Positions 17,546 through 28,400 of a stretch of 64,000 nt of DNA are shown piece after piece (position 1 is the stretch's first letter; each line of letters begins with the position of its first letter). The notes below the pieces were generated by a model. The model made no database searches and was not told the origin of the DNA. It saw only the letters and a list, made by a program, of their open reading frames with translations. The position numbers and the translations under genes were made by a program. Source of the DNA: G965230615 sp965230615 (GTDB lineage: Bacteria; Pseudomonadota; Gammaproteobacteria; HTCC5015); NCBI GenBank assembly GCA_965230615.1, contig OZ246012.1, forward strand, positions 620,001-684,000, read 5' to 3'.

Positions 17546-20500
17546 ATGACTGACAAAGCTCATGTCTTGGTGCAGAAGAAAGATCTATTGCGCCAGCTAT
17601 TGGACAAGAGAAAGTCACCGGCCAATAGTACAGGTATGCCGCTACAAGCCATGGAAAGAGACGGTATAGCACCGCTTTCTTATTCACAACGACGGCTTTG
17701 GCTTTATGAGCAAAAAAGCGAAAATGGTACTACAACGTATAATATGCCCATTGCATTGCTGCTCGAAGGTGAGCTTTGTGTTGCATCACTTGAGGCGGCC
17801 TTCGTATATATATTGTCTCGTCATGAGGTTTTGCGCACTTATTTTCCAACAGATACTGAAAACTTATATGCTACTCAAAAAGTAGTTTCCAAACCGAACC
17901 AGTTTGACTTAGGCTTACAAGCGATTACAGCAGAAGAAGTCTCAGCAGCGGTACAAGCTCATGCACAAGCACCTTTTGATTTAACAAAAGGGCCTTTATT
18001 AAAAGCTAAATTATTGCAATTAGATGAGCAGCAGCATGTACTGCTGTTTAACCAACATCATATTATTACCGATGGTTGGTCGTTTGGTATTCTGCTGCGT
18101 GAACTCATGCATGTGTATACCGCAGTCAAAGCGGGGCGAAAGCCCTCCTTGCCAGAATTACCCATACAATACATTGATTACGCTTATTGGCAACAGCAAC
18201 AAGACTGTCAACAAGAACAAAGCTATTGGCGACAGCAGTTAGTCGACTATGAACCCAATTTCTCTCTGCCTTATGACCGACCAGGAGACCCTACACGGTC
18301 AACCGCTAAATCACTGAAGCGGGCTTACCCAAGCAACTTATGTAACGCTATTACTGAATTCAGCCGTGCGCATAATGTTTCCTTGTTTATGAGCTTGCTT
18401 GCTTCAATGGCGATTGTATTCAGTCGTTATACACAGAGCCATGACTTTTGTATTGGCACAACCACAGCAGGTCGTAATCATCCGTATCTAGAAGGGTTGA
18501 TCGGTTATTTTATCAATATATTGGCATTGCGTATTAGGCCAGATGAAGAGATTGATGGCCTATCTTTTTTAAACCAGATTAAAAATATTACTCTGCAGGC
18601 ATATGAGCATAGCCTATTACCCTTTGAAGATGTTATCAGTGAATTAGGTTCGCAGGGTGATAATTTAATACCTGTTATTATACGCCATCAAAATTTTCCA
18701 GAAGTACCTCTGGATGGTTTATCTACCGAATTACGTATTGAGCAAATCAAACAAGCAACAAACTTTCGTGCTAAATGCGCATTGGATATTGGTTTTTTTG
18801 GCGAGGGCGACAACATCGATATTGTTGTTGAGTATGCCAGTGATATTTTTGATGAGAGTACTATTTTGAGGCTAATAGATCATCATCAAAATATTTTGCG
18901 CGAGCTTATCAATAAGCCCAAGCAAATGATAAAACACTATCAACTGCTGACGCTTGCTGAGCAAGCAAAGCTACTGCCAGCAGGTAATACTATCTATAAA
19001 GATCTTGCAGAAGTTGCAGATGTTGTAACGCAATTTACAGCTCAGGTAGCAAAGCAACCCTATGCAATTGCCTGTTATGAAGATGGCTTGGTCGATAATA
19101 TTGCTATTGCAAAAACAATTAATTATAAAGATTTAAATGGCAAAGCCAATCAGTTTGCCTATTACTTATTAAAACAAGGTATTGCTAAAGGTGACCGCGT
19201 AGCAATTTGTTTACCACGCTCAATTGACTATTTAGCTTGTTTACTCGCTATCTGGAAAGTGGGTGCTGTTTATATTCCTCTGGATCCAGATTACCCTAAT
19301 CATTATATTGAGCAAATTCTTACCGATGCTGCACCTCATCTGGTCTTAACAGATATAGCTCGGCAAGGGATATCATCGCTTGCTCATTGTATAGACAGTC
19401 TTGACTGCGCTACCTTAGATGATAGTGATTTAAACACCCTCATTAATTTAGAAGATATTGCCTATATTATGTACACATCGGGTTCAACCGGCAGGCCTAA
19501 GGGTGTTATGGTGCCACACAGGCAAATTATTAATTGGCAACAATCTTTACAAAGCCATTTACCATTTATGGAAAATGAAGTAGTTGCACAAAAAACCACG
19601 AACGCATTTGCTGTATCTATGAAAGAGTTTTTAAGCGGTTTGCTGGCTGGCTGTGCGCAGGTAATATTGCGCAATGAAATCGTTAAAGATAGTCATGCAC
19701 TGCTAGATGCACTGGCTCGCCACAAAATCTCACGCTTAAATTTAGTACCGTCTCATTTGCAAACACTGTTGTGGGAATTGAAAAATGACGTTGCAAGTCA
19801 GCAAAGCCTGCGGTCATTGCGCTATTGCATAACTGCTGGCGAACCGTTAACGACAGCATTATTAGCGGATGTAAAAGCGCTACTGCCATGGGTTCAGGTG
19901 ATCAATAATTATGGCTGCACTGAAATCAATGACATTAGCTACTTTACCAATGACAATATTGATCCACAGAGTGTTTTTGCCCCCATTGGAGAACCAATTG
20001 ATAATAGTCGCGTTTACTTGTTGGATCAGCAGTTACGTGTAGTCCCTGTAGGGGTTGTAGGTCAACTGTATGTTGATAGCGCCAGTGTTTCTCATGGTTA
20101 TTGGCAGCAGGCTAGCCTAACTGCTGAAAGCTATATACCACACCCATTCAGTGAAGTTGCCGGAGCTCGCCTGTATTGCACTGGTGATATGGCGCGTTAT
20201 TTACCGAATGGCTCACTTGAGTATATGAGTCGAAAAGACTTTCAGATAAAAATTCGAGGTAATCGAATTGATGTTCGTCAGGTTGAAAAAGTACTAAGTG
20301 ATATGCCTGGGGTTAAGCAGGGGCTGGTAGCCACCTGGTCAGCAACGAATGAGCCACTGCAACTCGTTGCCTATTACATGCCTAGTGCGGAAATTGAGCA
20401 AGCGCAAATTCGTCAATACCTTAGTGAACTGTTACCTGCGTATATGGTGCCAGCGTATTATGTTGCTCTAGAGGCATTTCCTAAACTACCCAATGGTAAA

Positions 20501-22183
20501 CTAAACCGTAGAGCATTACCTGAGATAAATCCTCAAGAGTTACCCAGTCGACAATATATTGCACCTAGCAACAAGACAGAAGAAATACTTTGTACCATTA
20601 TACAAGACCTATTAGGGTTGAAAAAAATTAGTATAGAAGCTAGTTTTTTTGATATTGGCGGCGATTCCTTGTCAGCCATGAAAGTAGTATCGATAGCAAA
20701 AAATCACAATATATTTTTAAAAGTAGATCAGGTTTTCGAATATCAAACGGTTAAAAAGTTAGCCGAAATATGCGTCAGTAGTGATAGCAACAAATCACAA
20801 TCGCTATTGCTGGGCGAATGGCCGCTCACAGCCGGACAACACTGGTTCTTAAGTCTTGATATGACTGATCCACACTGGGGTCATACCTTTAACTTTAATG
20901 AATTTGGTTACCCCTATAATAAAGCACTAATGGAAGAAGCTTTCCACCAAGTGCTTTGTTACCATGACAACTTGCGAGCTAAGTTTTTACAGACAGAAAA
21001 TGGTTGGCAACAAATTATCGTTAGTCCTGAAGCGTTAGCGCCTGGTATTGCTGAGCTGGACTATAGCCACTTAGCAGAAGAGGAGCAATGGCCCGTAATA
21101 GAGCAAGACATTATTTCTTTGCAGAATAAAGTCGACTTTGCCAAACCGCCATTGATAAAACTCTGGGTGCTCAAACGAGGTGATGATAAAAGCTGCTTGA
21201 TTTTTATGCTTGTACACCATTTGTTAACCGATGCTTTTTCATCAGGTTTAATTATTAATGATTTAAACCGCTGTTATGCAGCTTTATTGAAAGGAGAGCA
21301 AGCGAACTTAGGTGAAAAACTTGTCTCAACTAAAGACTGGACAGAAGCCACTATTGCACTATGCAATTCACCTGAAAAAGCTGATACAGCAGACTATTGG
21401 ATGAATTTGCCATGGGATCAAGCATTAACGATACCGGTTGATCATCCAGAGAACATCAAGCAGGATATCTTCAAGCATCAGGCGCAGGATCATAACTTTT
21501 TCTATGTGCCCAGAGTCGCCGCTTTAGCCAAACGCGTTTTACCCAAAACAGGCATTTCATTTATTGAAGTGTTGGTTATGGCAACCTTAAAAACATTTGA
21601 TGATATCCCTAAAGATTATCTTTTTATGCATGTGCTAGATTCAGGCCGAAGTGTTTTGGGTAAGAATAACAACATGGATCCCTCGCAAACGGTTGGCTGG
21701 CTATCATTACCTAAAGTGCATTTAATGCGTAAGCCATCAGCATCAACAGGTTCTATCGACGCATTACATGATGTGCATAATCAACTTGAAGATGCCGCTG
21801 AAACAAGTTTGCTTTATCAGCCTTTATGTTATTTGCATAAAGATGAAACTGTTCGAGAAAAGATGCTTGCATTACCAAGCCCCGAAATATGGCTAAATTA
21901 CATTGGCATATTTAATACTGACGATAATGAAAAACCCAATAGTACCGCATTGGAAAGTAAGCTGGCAGATATCAGAAGTAAGTTGCTTTGGGTGCATCCT
22001 GATAATAAATCACATGTGAAATTCATGTTGGTTGTAGCAGTGATTAATGATTATCTAATGGCACAGTGGTTTTATTGTGGCCAGCTATTTGAAAGTAAAA
22101 CTGTCTCTGGTTTTGGGCAAAAATTTATTACTGACTTAAATGCCTTCACTGAGGATTTTGACAAAGAATATCCAGATGAGTAG
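17546..22183 (+). CDS. Single-module non-ribosomal peptide synthetase (C-A-T-C/E)
   Basis: The 1545-aa protein has four domains. The condensation domain (about 40-470) has the active motif H-H-I-I-T-D-G-W-S (about 171-179). The adenylation domain (about 500-1000) has Y-T-S-G-S-T-G-R-P-K-G (about 642-652), N-Y-G-C-T-E and a C-terminal N-G-K-L-N-R-R-A. The carrier domain has D-I-G-G-D-S-L-S, with the Ser (about 1041) for phosphopantetheine. A second condensation/epimerisation-superfamily domain (about 1090-1545) starts L-T-A-G-Q-H-W-F and has H-H-L-L-T-D-A-F-S (about 1225). There is no thioesterase or reductase domain. The adenylation pocket motif reads F-A-V-S-M-K-E-F where most amino-acid-activating domains have F-D-x-S. 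The aspartate that holds the substrate alpha-amino group is thus Ala. No transporter, phosphopantetheinyl transferase or tailoring gene is adjacent. The product is unknown. Confidence 0.9.
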   Translation: MTDKAHVLVQKKDLLRQLLDKRKSPANSTGMPLQAMERDGIAPLSYSQRRLWLYEQKSENGTTTYNMPIALLLEGELCVASLEAAFVYILSRHEVLRTYFPTDTENLYATQKVVSKPNQFDLGLQAITAEEVSAAVQAHAQAPFDLTKGPLLKAKLLQLDEQQHVLLFNQHHIITDGWSFGILLRELMHVYTAVKAGRKPSLPELPIQYIDYAYWQQQQDCQQEQSYWRQQLVDYEPNFSLPYDRPGDPTRSTAKSLKRAYPSNLCNAITEFSRAHNVSLFMSLLASMAIVFSRYTQSHDFCIGTTTAGRNHPYLEGLIGYFINILALRIRPDEEIDGLSFLNQIKNITLQAYEHSLLPFEDVISELGSQGDNLIPVIIRHQNFPEVPLDGLSTELRIEQIKQATNFRAKCALDIGFFGEGDNIDIVVEYASDIFDESTILRLIDHHQNILRELINKPKQMIKHYQLLTLAEQAKLLPAGNTIYKDLAEVADVVTQFTAQVAKQPYAIACYEDGLVDNIAIAKTINYKDLNGKANQFAYYLLKQGIAKGDRVAICLPRSIDYLACLLAIWKVGAVYIPLDPDYPNHYIEQILTDAAPHLVLTDIARQGISSLAHCIDSLDCATLDDSDLNTLINLEDIAYIMYTSGSTGRPKGVMVPHRQIINWQQSLQSHLPFMENEVVAQKTTNAFAVSMKEFLSGLLAGCAQVILRNEIVKDSHALLDALARHKISRLNLVPSHLQTLLWELKNDVASQQSLRSLRYCITAGEPLTTALLADVKALLPWVQVINNYGCTEINDISYFTNDNIDPQSVFAPIGEPIDNSRVYLLDQQLRVVPVGVVGQLYVDSASVSHGYWQQASLTAESYIPHPFSEVAGARLYCTGDMARYLPNGSLEYMSRKDFQIKIRGNRIDVRQVEKVLSDMPGVKQGLVATWSATNEPLQLVAYYMPSAEIEQAQIRQYLSELLPAYMVPAYYVALEAFPKLPNGKLNRRALPEINPQELPSRQYIAPSNKTEEILCTIIQDLLGLKKISIEASFFDIGGDSLSAMKVVSIAKNHNIFLKVDQVFEYQTVKKLAEICVSSDSNKSQSLLLGEWPLTAGQHWFLSLDMTDPHWGHTFNFNEFGYPYNKALMEEAFHQVLCYHDNLRAKFLQTENGWQQIIVSPEALAPGIAELDYSHLAEEEQWPVIEQDIISLQNKVDFAKPPLIKLWVLKRGDDKSCLIFMLVHHLLTDAFSSGLIINDLNRCYAALLKGEQANLGEKLVSTKDWTEATIALCNSPEKADTADYWMNLPWDQALTIPVDHPENIKQDIFKHQAQDHNFFYVPRVAALAKRVLPKTGISFIEVLVMATLKTFDDIPKDYLFMHVLDSGRSVLGKNNNMDPSQTVGWLSLPKVHLMRKPSASTGSIDALHDVHNQLEDAAETSLLYQPLCYLHKDETVREKMLALPSPEIWLNYIGIFNTDDNEKPNSTALESKLADIRSKLLWVHPDNKSHVKFMLVVAVINDYLMAQWFYCGQLFESKTVSGFGQKFITDLNAFTEDFDKEYPDE

Positions 22184-22197
22184 GGCAGGTATACTGA

Positions 22198-22215
22198 GCA
22201 TTACTATAGTAATGC
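22198..22215. terminator. Palindrome between convergent NRPS and modC
   Basis: GCATTACTATAGTAATGC is a perfect 18-bp palindrome lying 15 bp after the NRPS stop and overlapping the modC stop. Its position between two convergent genes suggests a shared transcription end point, although neither side has a long T-run. Confidence 0.35.
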
Positions 22216-23289
22216 AATGGCTTTTATTTGAGCATATACCGATAAACCGACTTTAAGTTGCAGACGTTGATAAGACATCTCGGAGACACGTGCTAAAATA
22301 ACTGTTTCTGCAAATGCCAAACGTATCAAGCGTTGGCCGCTTTGACTATCACTCGACATGGCCTCAATACGTGCAGCCACAATATTCAAAATGCTACTAT
22401 CCTGAGGCTTGTTTAAGCAAATACTGACATCGCGTGCCTGGATACGTAAGCGTACTTTATCGTTTTCATTAACCGTTATGCGTGGAATATATAATAACTG
22501 CTCATTAATGCGTAACTGCGTTAACTGATAGTCTGAATTGACCTTGCTAACCTCGCATTCCAACATGCTAAACATATCTTGCCGTTGAGCAAGAGGCGAG
22601 TTTATATCGGCAAGCACTTCAGTCAATGAACCTTGTAATGATATTTTACCTTGTTGCATTAATAGCACATGATCGGCTAAATAAGCGACTTCATCTGTTG
22701 CATGACTAACATAAAAAATAGGAATCGATAGCTCCTGATGCAAGCGTTGTAGAAAAGGCAGAATCTCCGCCTTACTTGCCTCATCTAATGCAGATAATGG
22801 TTCGTCCATGAGCAAAAGCTCAGGACAACTCAATAATGCCCTGGCAATCGCAACACGCTGTTGCTCGCCACCTGACAAACCATGAATTTGACGCGCTAGC
22901 AAAGGTTGGATATTGAGTAGCGCAATAACTTCAGCAATATTAATATTTTTTTGCGAGGTCTTTCTACGTTGATAGCCATATTCAATATTTTGCCTCACAC
23001 TGAGGTGAGCAAATAAACTGGGCTCTTGAAAAACATAACTTATAGCACGCTTATATGGTGCGATAAAAGTAGTTGCATCTTGCCAGGTAATATCATTAAC
23101 TTGTATTCGACCTGATACGGTTGGCTCTAAGCCTGCAATACAGCGTAATAGTGTGGTTTTACCACAGCCCGAGGCACCAAAAATAGCTGTAATGCCACTT
23201 GCTGGTACCTCGAATGCACTCTCTAGTGAGAAGCTATCTTGGTGATCGCCGTTATCCCGGTATAGTTGAAAGTTTGCACGAATCGTCAT
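22204..23289 (-). CDS. modC: Molybdate ABC transporter ATP-binding protein
   Basis: The ATPase of molybdate import has Walker A G-A-S-G-C-G-K-T-T-L, the signature L-S-G-G-E-Q-Q-R-V-A-I-A-R-A-L and Walker B L-L-L-M-D-E-P-L-S-A-L-D. A C-terminal molybdate-binding (TOBE-like) region fills about the last 130 residues. The start is placed at ATG 23289 (361 aa), 5 nt after the modB stop and with GGAAG upstream. An in-frame GTG at 23304 overlaps modB and is less likely. It is the last gene of the modABC operon. Confidence 0.93.
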   Translation of the reverse strand: MTIRANFQLYRDNGDHQDSFSLESAFEVPASGITAIFGASGCGKTTLLRCIAGLEPTVSGRIQVNDITWQDATTFIAPYKRAISYVFQEPSLFAHLSVRQNIEYGYQRRKTSQKNINIAEVIALLNIQPLLARQIHGLSGGEQQRVAIARALLSCPELLLMDEPLSALDEASKAEILPFLQRLHQELSIPIFYVSHATDEVAYLADHVLLMQQGKISLQGSLTEVLADINSPLAQRQDMFSMLECEVSKVNSDYQLTQLRINEQLLYIPRITVNENDKVRLRIQARDVSICLNKPQDSSILNIVAARIEAMSSDSQSGQRLIRLAFAETVILARVSEMSYQRLQLKVGLSVYAQIKAIALL

Positions 23290-23294
23290 GGCTA

Positions 23295-23984
23295 TTACTT
23301 CCACATATTCAAACGTCGATTCATGCCATACACGAATAACAGCATAATAAAAGAAAGTAGCAATAAGCCTATGGATAAGATATGAGCTTGCCCATACTCT
23401 AGCGCCTCTACATGTTCATAAATCGCAATCGATAATACTTGCGTTTCTTCAGGTATATTACCACCTATCATGAGTACAATACCAAACTCACCTAAAGTAT
23501 GCGCAAAGCCCAATACGGCTGCTGTAATGTAGCCAGGGCGCGCTAGTGGTAGTATTACGCTGAAGAAGCTATCTAAAGGGGAGGCCCCTAGCATTGCGGC
23601 GACTTCCATGGGTCTGCGGCCTAATTGCATAAAGGTATTTTGTAAAGGCTGTACGACAAAGGGTAGAGAATAAATAACCGAACCGACCAATAAGCCATAA
23701 AATGTGAATGCTAAGCTCAAACCGCTAAGACTTGCGATCGGCCCTTGTGAGCCGAGTAAAAGCAATAAGTAAAAGCCTAATACGGTTGGTGGTAGTACCA
23801 GAGGTAGGGCAATGATGGATTCGATAATAATTTTAAAGCGCATGCGACTATGTGCAAGCCACCAGGCGAGCGGTGTTGCCAATAGTAGCAATATAACGGT
23901 CGTTAAAGTTGCTAGTTTTAATGTTAACCAAAGCGCCGCAATATCATTCATTGCCAGTGACATATCAATCAACACCATATCCAT
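23295..23984 (-). CDS. modB: Molybdate ABC transporter permease
   Basis: The 229-aa protein has five to six hydrophobic segments. The cytoplasmic EAA loop (R-P-M-E-V-A-A-M-L-G-A-S-P-L-D-S-F-F-S-V-I-L-P-L) is the ATPase-contacting motif of ModB-type permeases, and G-F-A-H-T-L-G-E-F-G-I-V-L-M-I-G-G-N is typical of ModB. The ATG at 23984 overlaps modA by 20 bp. A second ATG at 23963, one base after the modA stop, is an alternative start. It is translationally coupled to modA and modC. Confidence 0.93.
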   Translation of the reverse strand: MDMVLIDMSLAMNDIAALWLTLKLATLTTVILLLLATPLAWWLAHSRMRFKIIIESIIALPLVLPPTVLGFYLLLLLGSQGPIASLSGLSLAFTFYGLLVGSVIYSLPFVVQPLQNTFMQLGRRPMEVAAMLGASPLDSFFSVILPLARPGYITAAVLGFAHTLGEFGIVLMIGGNIPEETQVLSIAIYEHVEALEYGQAHILSIGLLLLSFIMLLFVYGMNRRLNMWK

Positions 23985-24705
23985 ATTGCTGAATAAGCTG
24001 TTTAACCGCTGGGCTACTGAGATATTGCATAAATGCCTTTGCTGCGGGGCTCGGTGTCAATAACACAGCTTGTTGTTTAATCGGCGCATAATACGCTTGT
24101 GGGACCAACCAAAAAGAGCCTTGTTTGTTTTTGTTAAGCGATAACAATTGAGACTGCGCGATAAAACCAAGATCAGCTACCCCACCGTAAACAAAATGGA
24201 ACGCTTGCGCAATATTTTCGCCATAAACTAACTTTTGCATAGCACTTGGTGCTAGTTTAGTGATCACTTCTTGTGCAGCTTGACCATAAGGCGCAAGCTT
24301 TGGATTAGCAATCGCTAATCTTTCATATTGCAGGCTTTCTAATATATCGCCTTGTGCATCAACCCGGTTGGCTTGTGTACTCCAAAGCACTAAGCGGCCT
24401 AGTGCATAGGTCATACGGCTATCAGCTACCGCATGTTGGCTTTTTTCAAGTAGAGCAGGGCGCTTAGCATCGGCGGCTAAAAAGATATCAAACGGCGCAC
24501 CATTGATAATCTGTGCATAATGTTTACCCGTCGAACCGATGGATAAGCGCACTTTGTGCTGGCTTTGCTGCTGGAACTGTTGTGCAATTTCTTTGGCGGG
24601 TACTGAAAAGTTGCTGGCGACAGCAACCGAGATGGTTTCAGCCAGTACTAAGCCCGGCAGGCTCAGCAGCAAAAGGCAGAATAAAGCTCGATGGATAATA
24701 TTCAT
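23965..24705 (-). CDS. modA: Periplasmic molybdate-binding protein
   Basis: The 246-aa protein begins with a Sec signal peptide (cleavage near V-L-A-E). It has the ModA-type motifs V-A-V-A-S-N-F, I-G-S-T-G-K-H-Y-A-Q-I and G-A-P-F-D-I-F-L-A-A-D. It captures molybdate (or tungstate) in the periplasm and delivers it to ModBC. It is the first gene of the operon. No recognisable molybdenum-cofactor riboswitch or ModE site was identified upstream. Confidence 0.93.
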   Translation of the reverse strand: MNIIHRALFCLLLLSLPGLVLAETISVAVASNFSVPAKEIAQQFQQQSQHKVRLSIGSTGKHYAQIINGAPFDIFLAADAKRPALLEKSQHAVADSRMTYALGRLVLWSTQANRVDAQGDILESLQYERLAIANPKLAPYGQAAQEVITKLAPSAMQKLVYGENIAQAFHFVYGGVADLGFIAQSQLLSLNKNKQGSFWLVPQAYYAPIKQQAVLLTPSPAAKAFMQYLSSPAVKQLIQQYGYGVD

Positions 24706-25398
24706 ATAATAGTGCGTACAGCGTTTGTTTTGCTAGCTTATCAGTATGGCCAGTTCAAGAAATAAGTAATGTCGCGTATTAATGCCTGATACTCAAGTCA
24801 TCAAATATCATTTCACTTTATCATGGTAATAGTATAAGCCATTGAAAGTAAAACCTTTTTTAGAGCTTTATTTTGTTATGTCCATTAAGCCGTTTTTGCC
24901 AGAAGAATGACAGCTCTTAGCAATCACAAAGGTCTATATTGGATAAGTTGACTGGCTATATAAAACCAAGAATGATCATTTAAAACCTATTATGAAGGAA
25001 ATCAACTTGGGTCACTTAGAAAAGAACCCTGAAAAATTCACTACGAAAGTACCTGAAGGGTGGACTGTCGTCAGCGATACTGGCGGTGAAGGCCATCCTA
25101 AATGACTAATTAAATATAGAGCATACGTTACGGTTACAATACGTTATTTAACATAATATAGATTATACGAAACTATAATGAGATAAAAACTAACATAGAG
25201 TCCAGGTTTACCACTTGAAGTTCCAGAGCAAGGAACTCGTAAAGTTTGGATTACCCTATAAAAGCTAAACGTGAATAAATTCCTGCTAAACTTATCTAAG
25301 GCCTGATCCCCCTGTTCTAAATTACAGTTTTGTTTCATCTGTATTTGTCTTAGCCTCATAAATTGCCCTCATAGAAAACCATCAATCTCCTCAAGGAC
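24706..25398 (+). other. Intergenic region between modA and the RHS gene
   Basis: This 693-bp divergent region must hold the promoters of modABC (minus) and the RHS gene (plus). It contains a 37-codon plus-strand frame at 24992-25105, listed separately. A 71-codon minus-strand frame at 25144-25359 has a plausible ribosome site (GAGGG 7 nt before ATG), but its translation matches nothing recognised. No toxin-immunity gene is evident. Confidence 0.5.
24992..25105 (+). CDS. Possible 37-aa peptide upstream of the RHS gene
   Basis: The frame starts M-K-E-I-N-L-G-H-L-E-K-N and ends G-G-E-G-H-P-K. It is hydrophilic with a Gly-rich tail. No clear ribosome-binding site precedes the ATG, and no family is recognised. 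It could be a small peptide, a gene remnant or chance. It lies 290 bp before the RHS gene on the same strand. Confidence 0.25.
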   Translation: MKEINLGHLEKNPEKFTTKVPEGWTVVSDTGGEGHPK

Positions 25399-25404
25399 AT
25401 GCAG

Positions 25405-28400
25405 ATGATTGCGCTGAAAAAGCTCGACCTTCATTACAGCATCTTGTTGTGCTGTGTTTTGCTATTCGTACTAATAAATAATATGGCAGTATCAGCCTCA
25501 ACGTCTACCGGCAATATTCCTGGCAGTATGCCTGTGGAAGAAGTTAACTTAGCGACAGGCGATATCACCATGCCTTTGTCATTAGCTTCATTGCCCGGTA
25601 TTAGTGATCAATTGATATTTGGCCTGAATATTCTATACAGCAGCAATATACAAGCTGATGTCAGCGCCTGGAATATTGAGCAATCTACCGGTCTGGTCGG
25701 TCTCGGTTGGTCTTTATCGAATGAAAAAGTACTGGTCGATAAAGCAGGCACGCTCAGCAAAGCAGACGATACTTATTATCTACAGACATCAGGGCAGCGT
25801 TATGAGTTAGCAAAACTCAGCACAAAAAACGGCATTGATAGCTATCAAACCAAAGGTAAATTTACCAATTGGTTAATACGCTATGAGCAAGCTAAAGAAA
25901 AGTGGGTGGTAACAAAAGAGACGGGTATTGAGCATCACTTTGGAGGCGGAGTCAATGATTTAGACACAACAACTATCCCCTCCTCGGCTGGAAATTCGGT
26001 TGAATGGGGTATTAGTTGGGGAAACTGGATTGGCAGCAGTGTAAAAAAGACTAATCAGACACATTTTGCCTTAGCCTGGAACTTGTCCAAAGTCGTCGAT
26101 AATTGGAATAATAAAATCACCTTTAAGTACAACCAAGTTGATGCATTTAAAGGCTCCAAGGCCATTTTAACTGAAGCTGTAGGCAGCGGCGGTAAACTGT
26201 TTACCAAGGCGGCTTATTTAACCACTGTCACAGGCACCTATGGTGATCAGCTTAAACTCTACTATAAAGATATGCATTCCTATGAATACCAGGATCCGCA
26301 TACTGAAAACAATGAACCGGATGCTTATCAAGAGCGTTATGAAAATCAATATCTGAACAATATCGATATTCTAAATGACCAAGGCACCGTGCTATTTACC
26401 ACGAAGTTAAGGTACAACGAAAATACAGGTGATTTAGGTAGCAAGACAGGCGCTGAAGATACAATGCGGAAACGCCTATTAACGTCTGTTATACGTAAAA
26501 ATAACCAAAATACAGCATTAATGCCTGCGCATAGGTTTACTTATTGGGGTGAAAAAAATAGCGATGGTGTTACGGGTATAACAAAAGATAAAAACGGTGT
26601 TTGGCAAGCTGACCTTTGGGATAAAAAAACCGGTGCTTTTTATGGTGCATTAAAAAGCATCACCATGCCCAGTGGCGCTATTACAAGCTATCAGTATAAC
26701 AAACAAGGTATCAGCAATGCTCAGCGAAAACTCTCCATTTCGCGGCCGAGCAGCTCCTGGCAGGAACCACAAATACTACATGGCCCTGATTATATTGGGA
26801 TTCTTTGGTTTCACAAAAATAACGATAAAATCTCTGTGTCAGTCTATGACTGGGAAGGTCGCTGGATTAGCAATGACCTGGGTGAGTTTCCAATAGACAG
26901 TAAAAATTCAGTGAAGGCTACTTTGCAGGGGACTTTTTTTGGTTTGTTAACCCCTAAGCAAGAAAAATCTATCAGCATTTTTTATAAAGATTTTGCAAAG
27001 CCTGGCAAGTGGCATGTTAAAGGCAAAACCAAAACGCTATCAAATGGAACGAAGCTAGCATCTGGTAATCATTTTATTGTGACGTTAGATACTAAAACGC
27101 ATGAGGTATTTGCTATATCTTCTCAAGACGAGATGAATTGGTCATCATATAGCGACAAACTGCGTAAAGCCGATAATATGAAGTATGGCCTGACGGCAAG
27201 AAATAATTATTTCTTCACAGCCAGTGATGATAAGGACCATGATGAGAGTGCTCAGGTGAGGCTATACACATTTGATAGCAGCACGGGCGACTGGAATAAA
27301 CTAACAAAAACGGTCAGCCACTATTTAACGCGAAAACATTGTAATGCACCTTGTATTGCCCATACAGATTTTTCCGGCATTCTCCACATTAATTTGCTTG
27401 CTGGTGATAGCTTTGTTGCTCTGGAAGCTTATGACAAAACTATAAGCCCTGGTGTTCATCATAACTTTGTGCATTATATTTATAGCTGGACTGATGATTT
27501 TTCCAGCATCAAGGAAGAGAAAATAAAAGAAACAACGACATCCAATGTCATACTGAGTAGCCGTAATACCGCAACATTTTTTACTGATAACTTGCAAATG
27601 GTTGTTGTTTCCACAGATGATGGAAAATGGGCTTATCGCTACAATGGGAAAAGCTGGAAGAAGAAAAAATTTGATAACGACAGTATTAATGATGACTTTG
27701 CTGACATTGATGTGACCGTTACCACCAAAAATGAAAAAGCCAAGCTAGAACAATATAATCCCAATGTAGATCAATGGAATAAAGCCTTATCTTTCGATAG
27801 TGGCAACCCTAGCCTATGGCGAAAACACTGGGATGAATTTATTCTAGTAGAAACAATGGTTGTTAGTATTGCCGCACCCTTTTTAGGGGCTGCAGAAGTT
27901 GTTGGGGGAGCACTTGCTTTAGCGGCTACAGCGATCAATACAACAGATTGGGTGCTATCAGGTATCGATATTTTTATGCCGGTTAATGATGGCATTGGCT
28001 CGATCCCTCAGGAAAGCGGCCGCTTTTTTACCAGTAAAAATGATGTGTTTTTTCGGAGTCACCAAGGCGATTGGAGCAGGTTCGCAAAGCTAGTAGACAA
28101 CCTGCCTTTCAGTACAAAAGTCGATTCCCAGAGCACCCAAAGCGCCATCGACTTTATTACTTATACAACCAAGAAAAATTCTCCATCATGTAGACGCTAT
28201 CCTAAACGGGCAGATTGTCATTCGAGTAATATTCAGCTGCTTAAAAATGGTGCTTTTTTTCAAGCGCCATTACAATTGCCCAATAGCGAATCTTTAAAAC
28301 GTGATATAAAAACAGATACTTCATCTTTGATTGGGGGCAATACAGTTGTCACATATAGTGGCGGTGATAAGCTAAAAGATGCCAGCAAGTTAAACCTATA

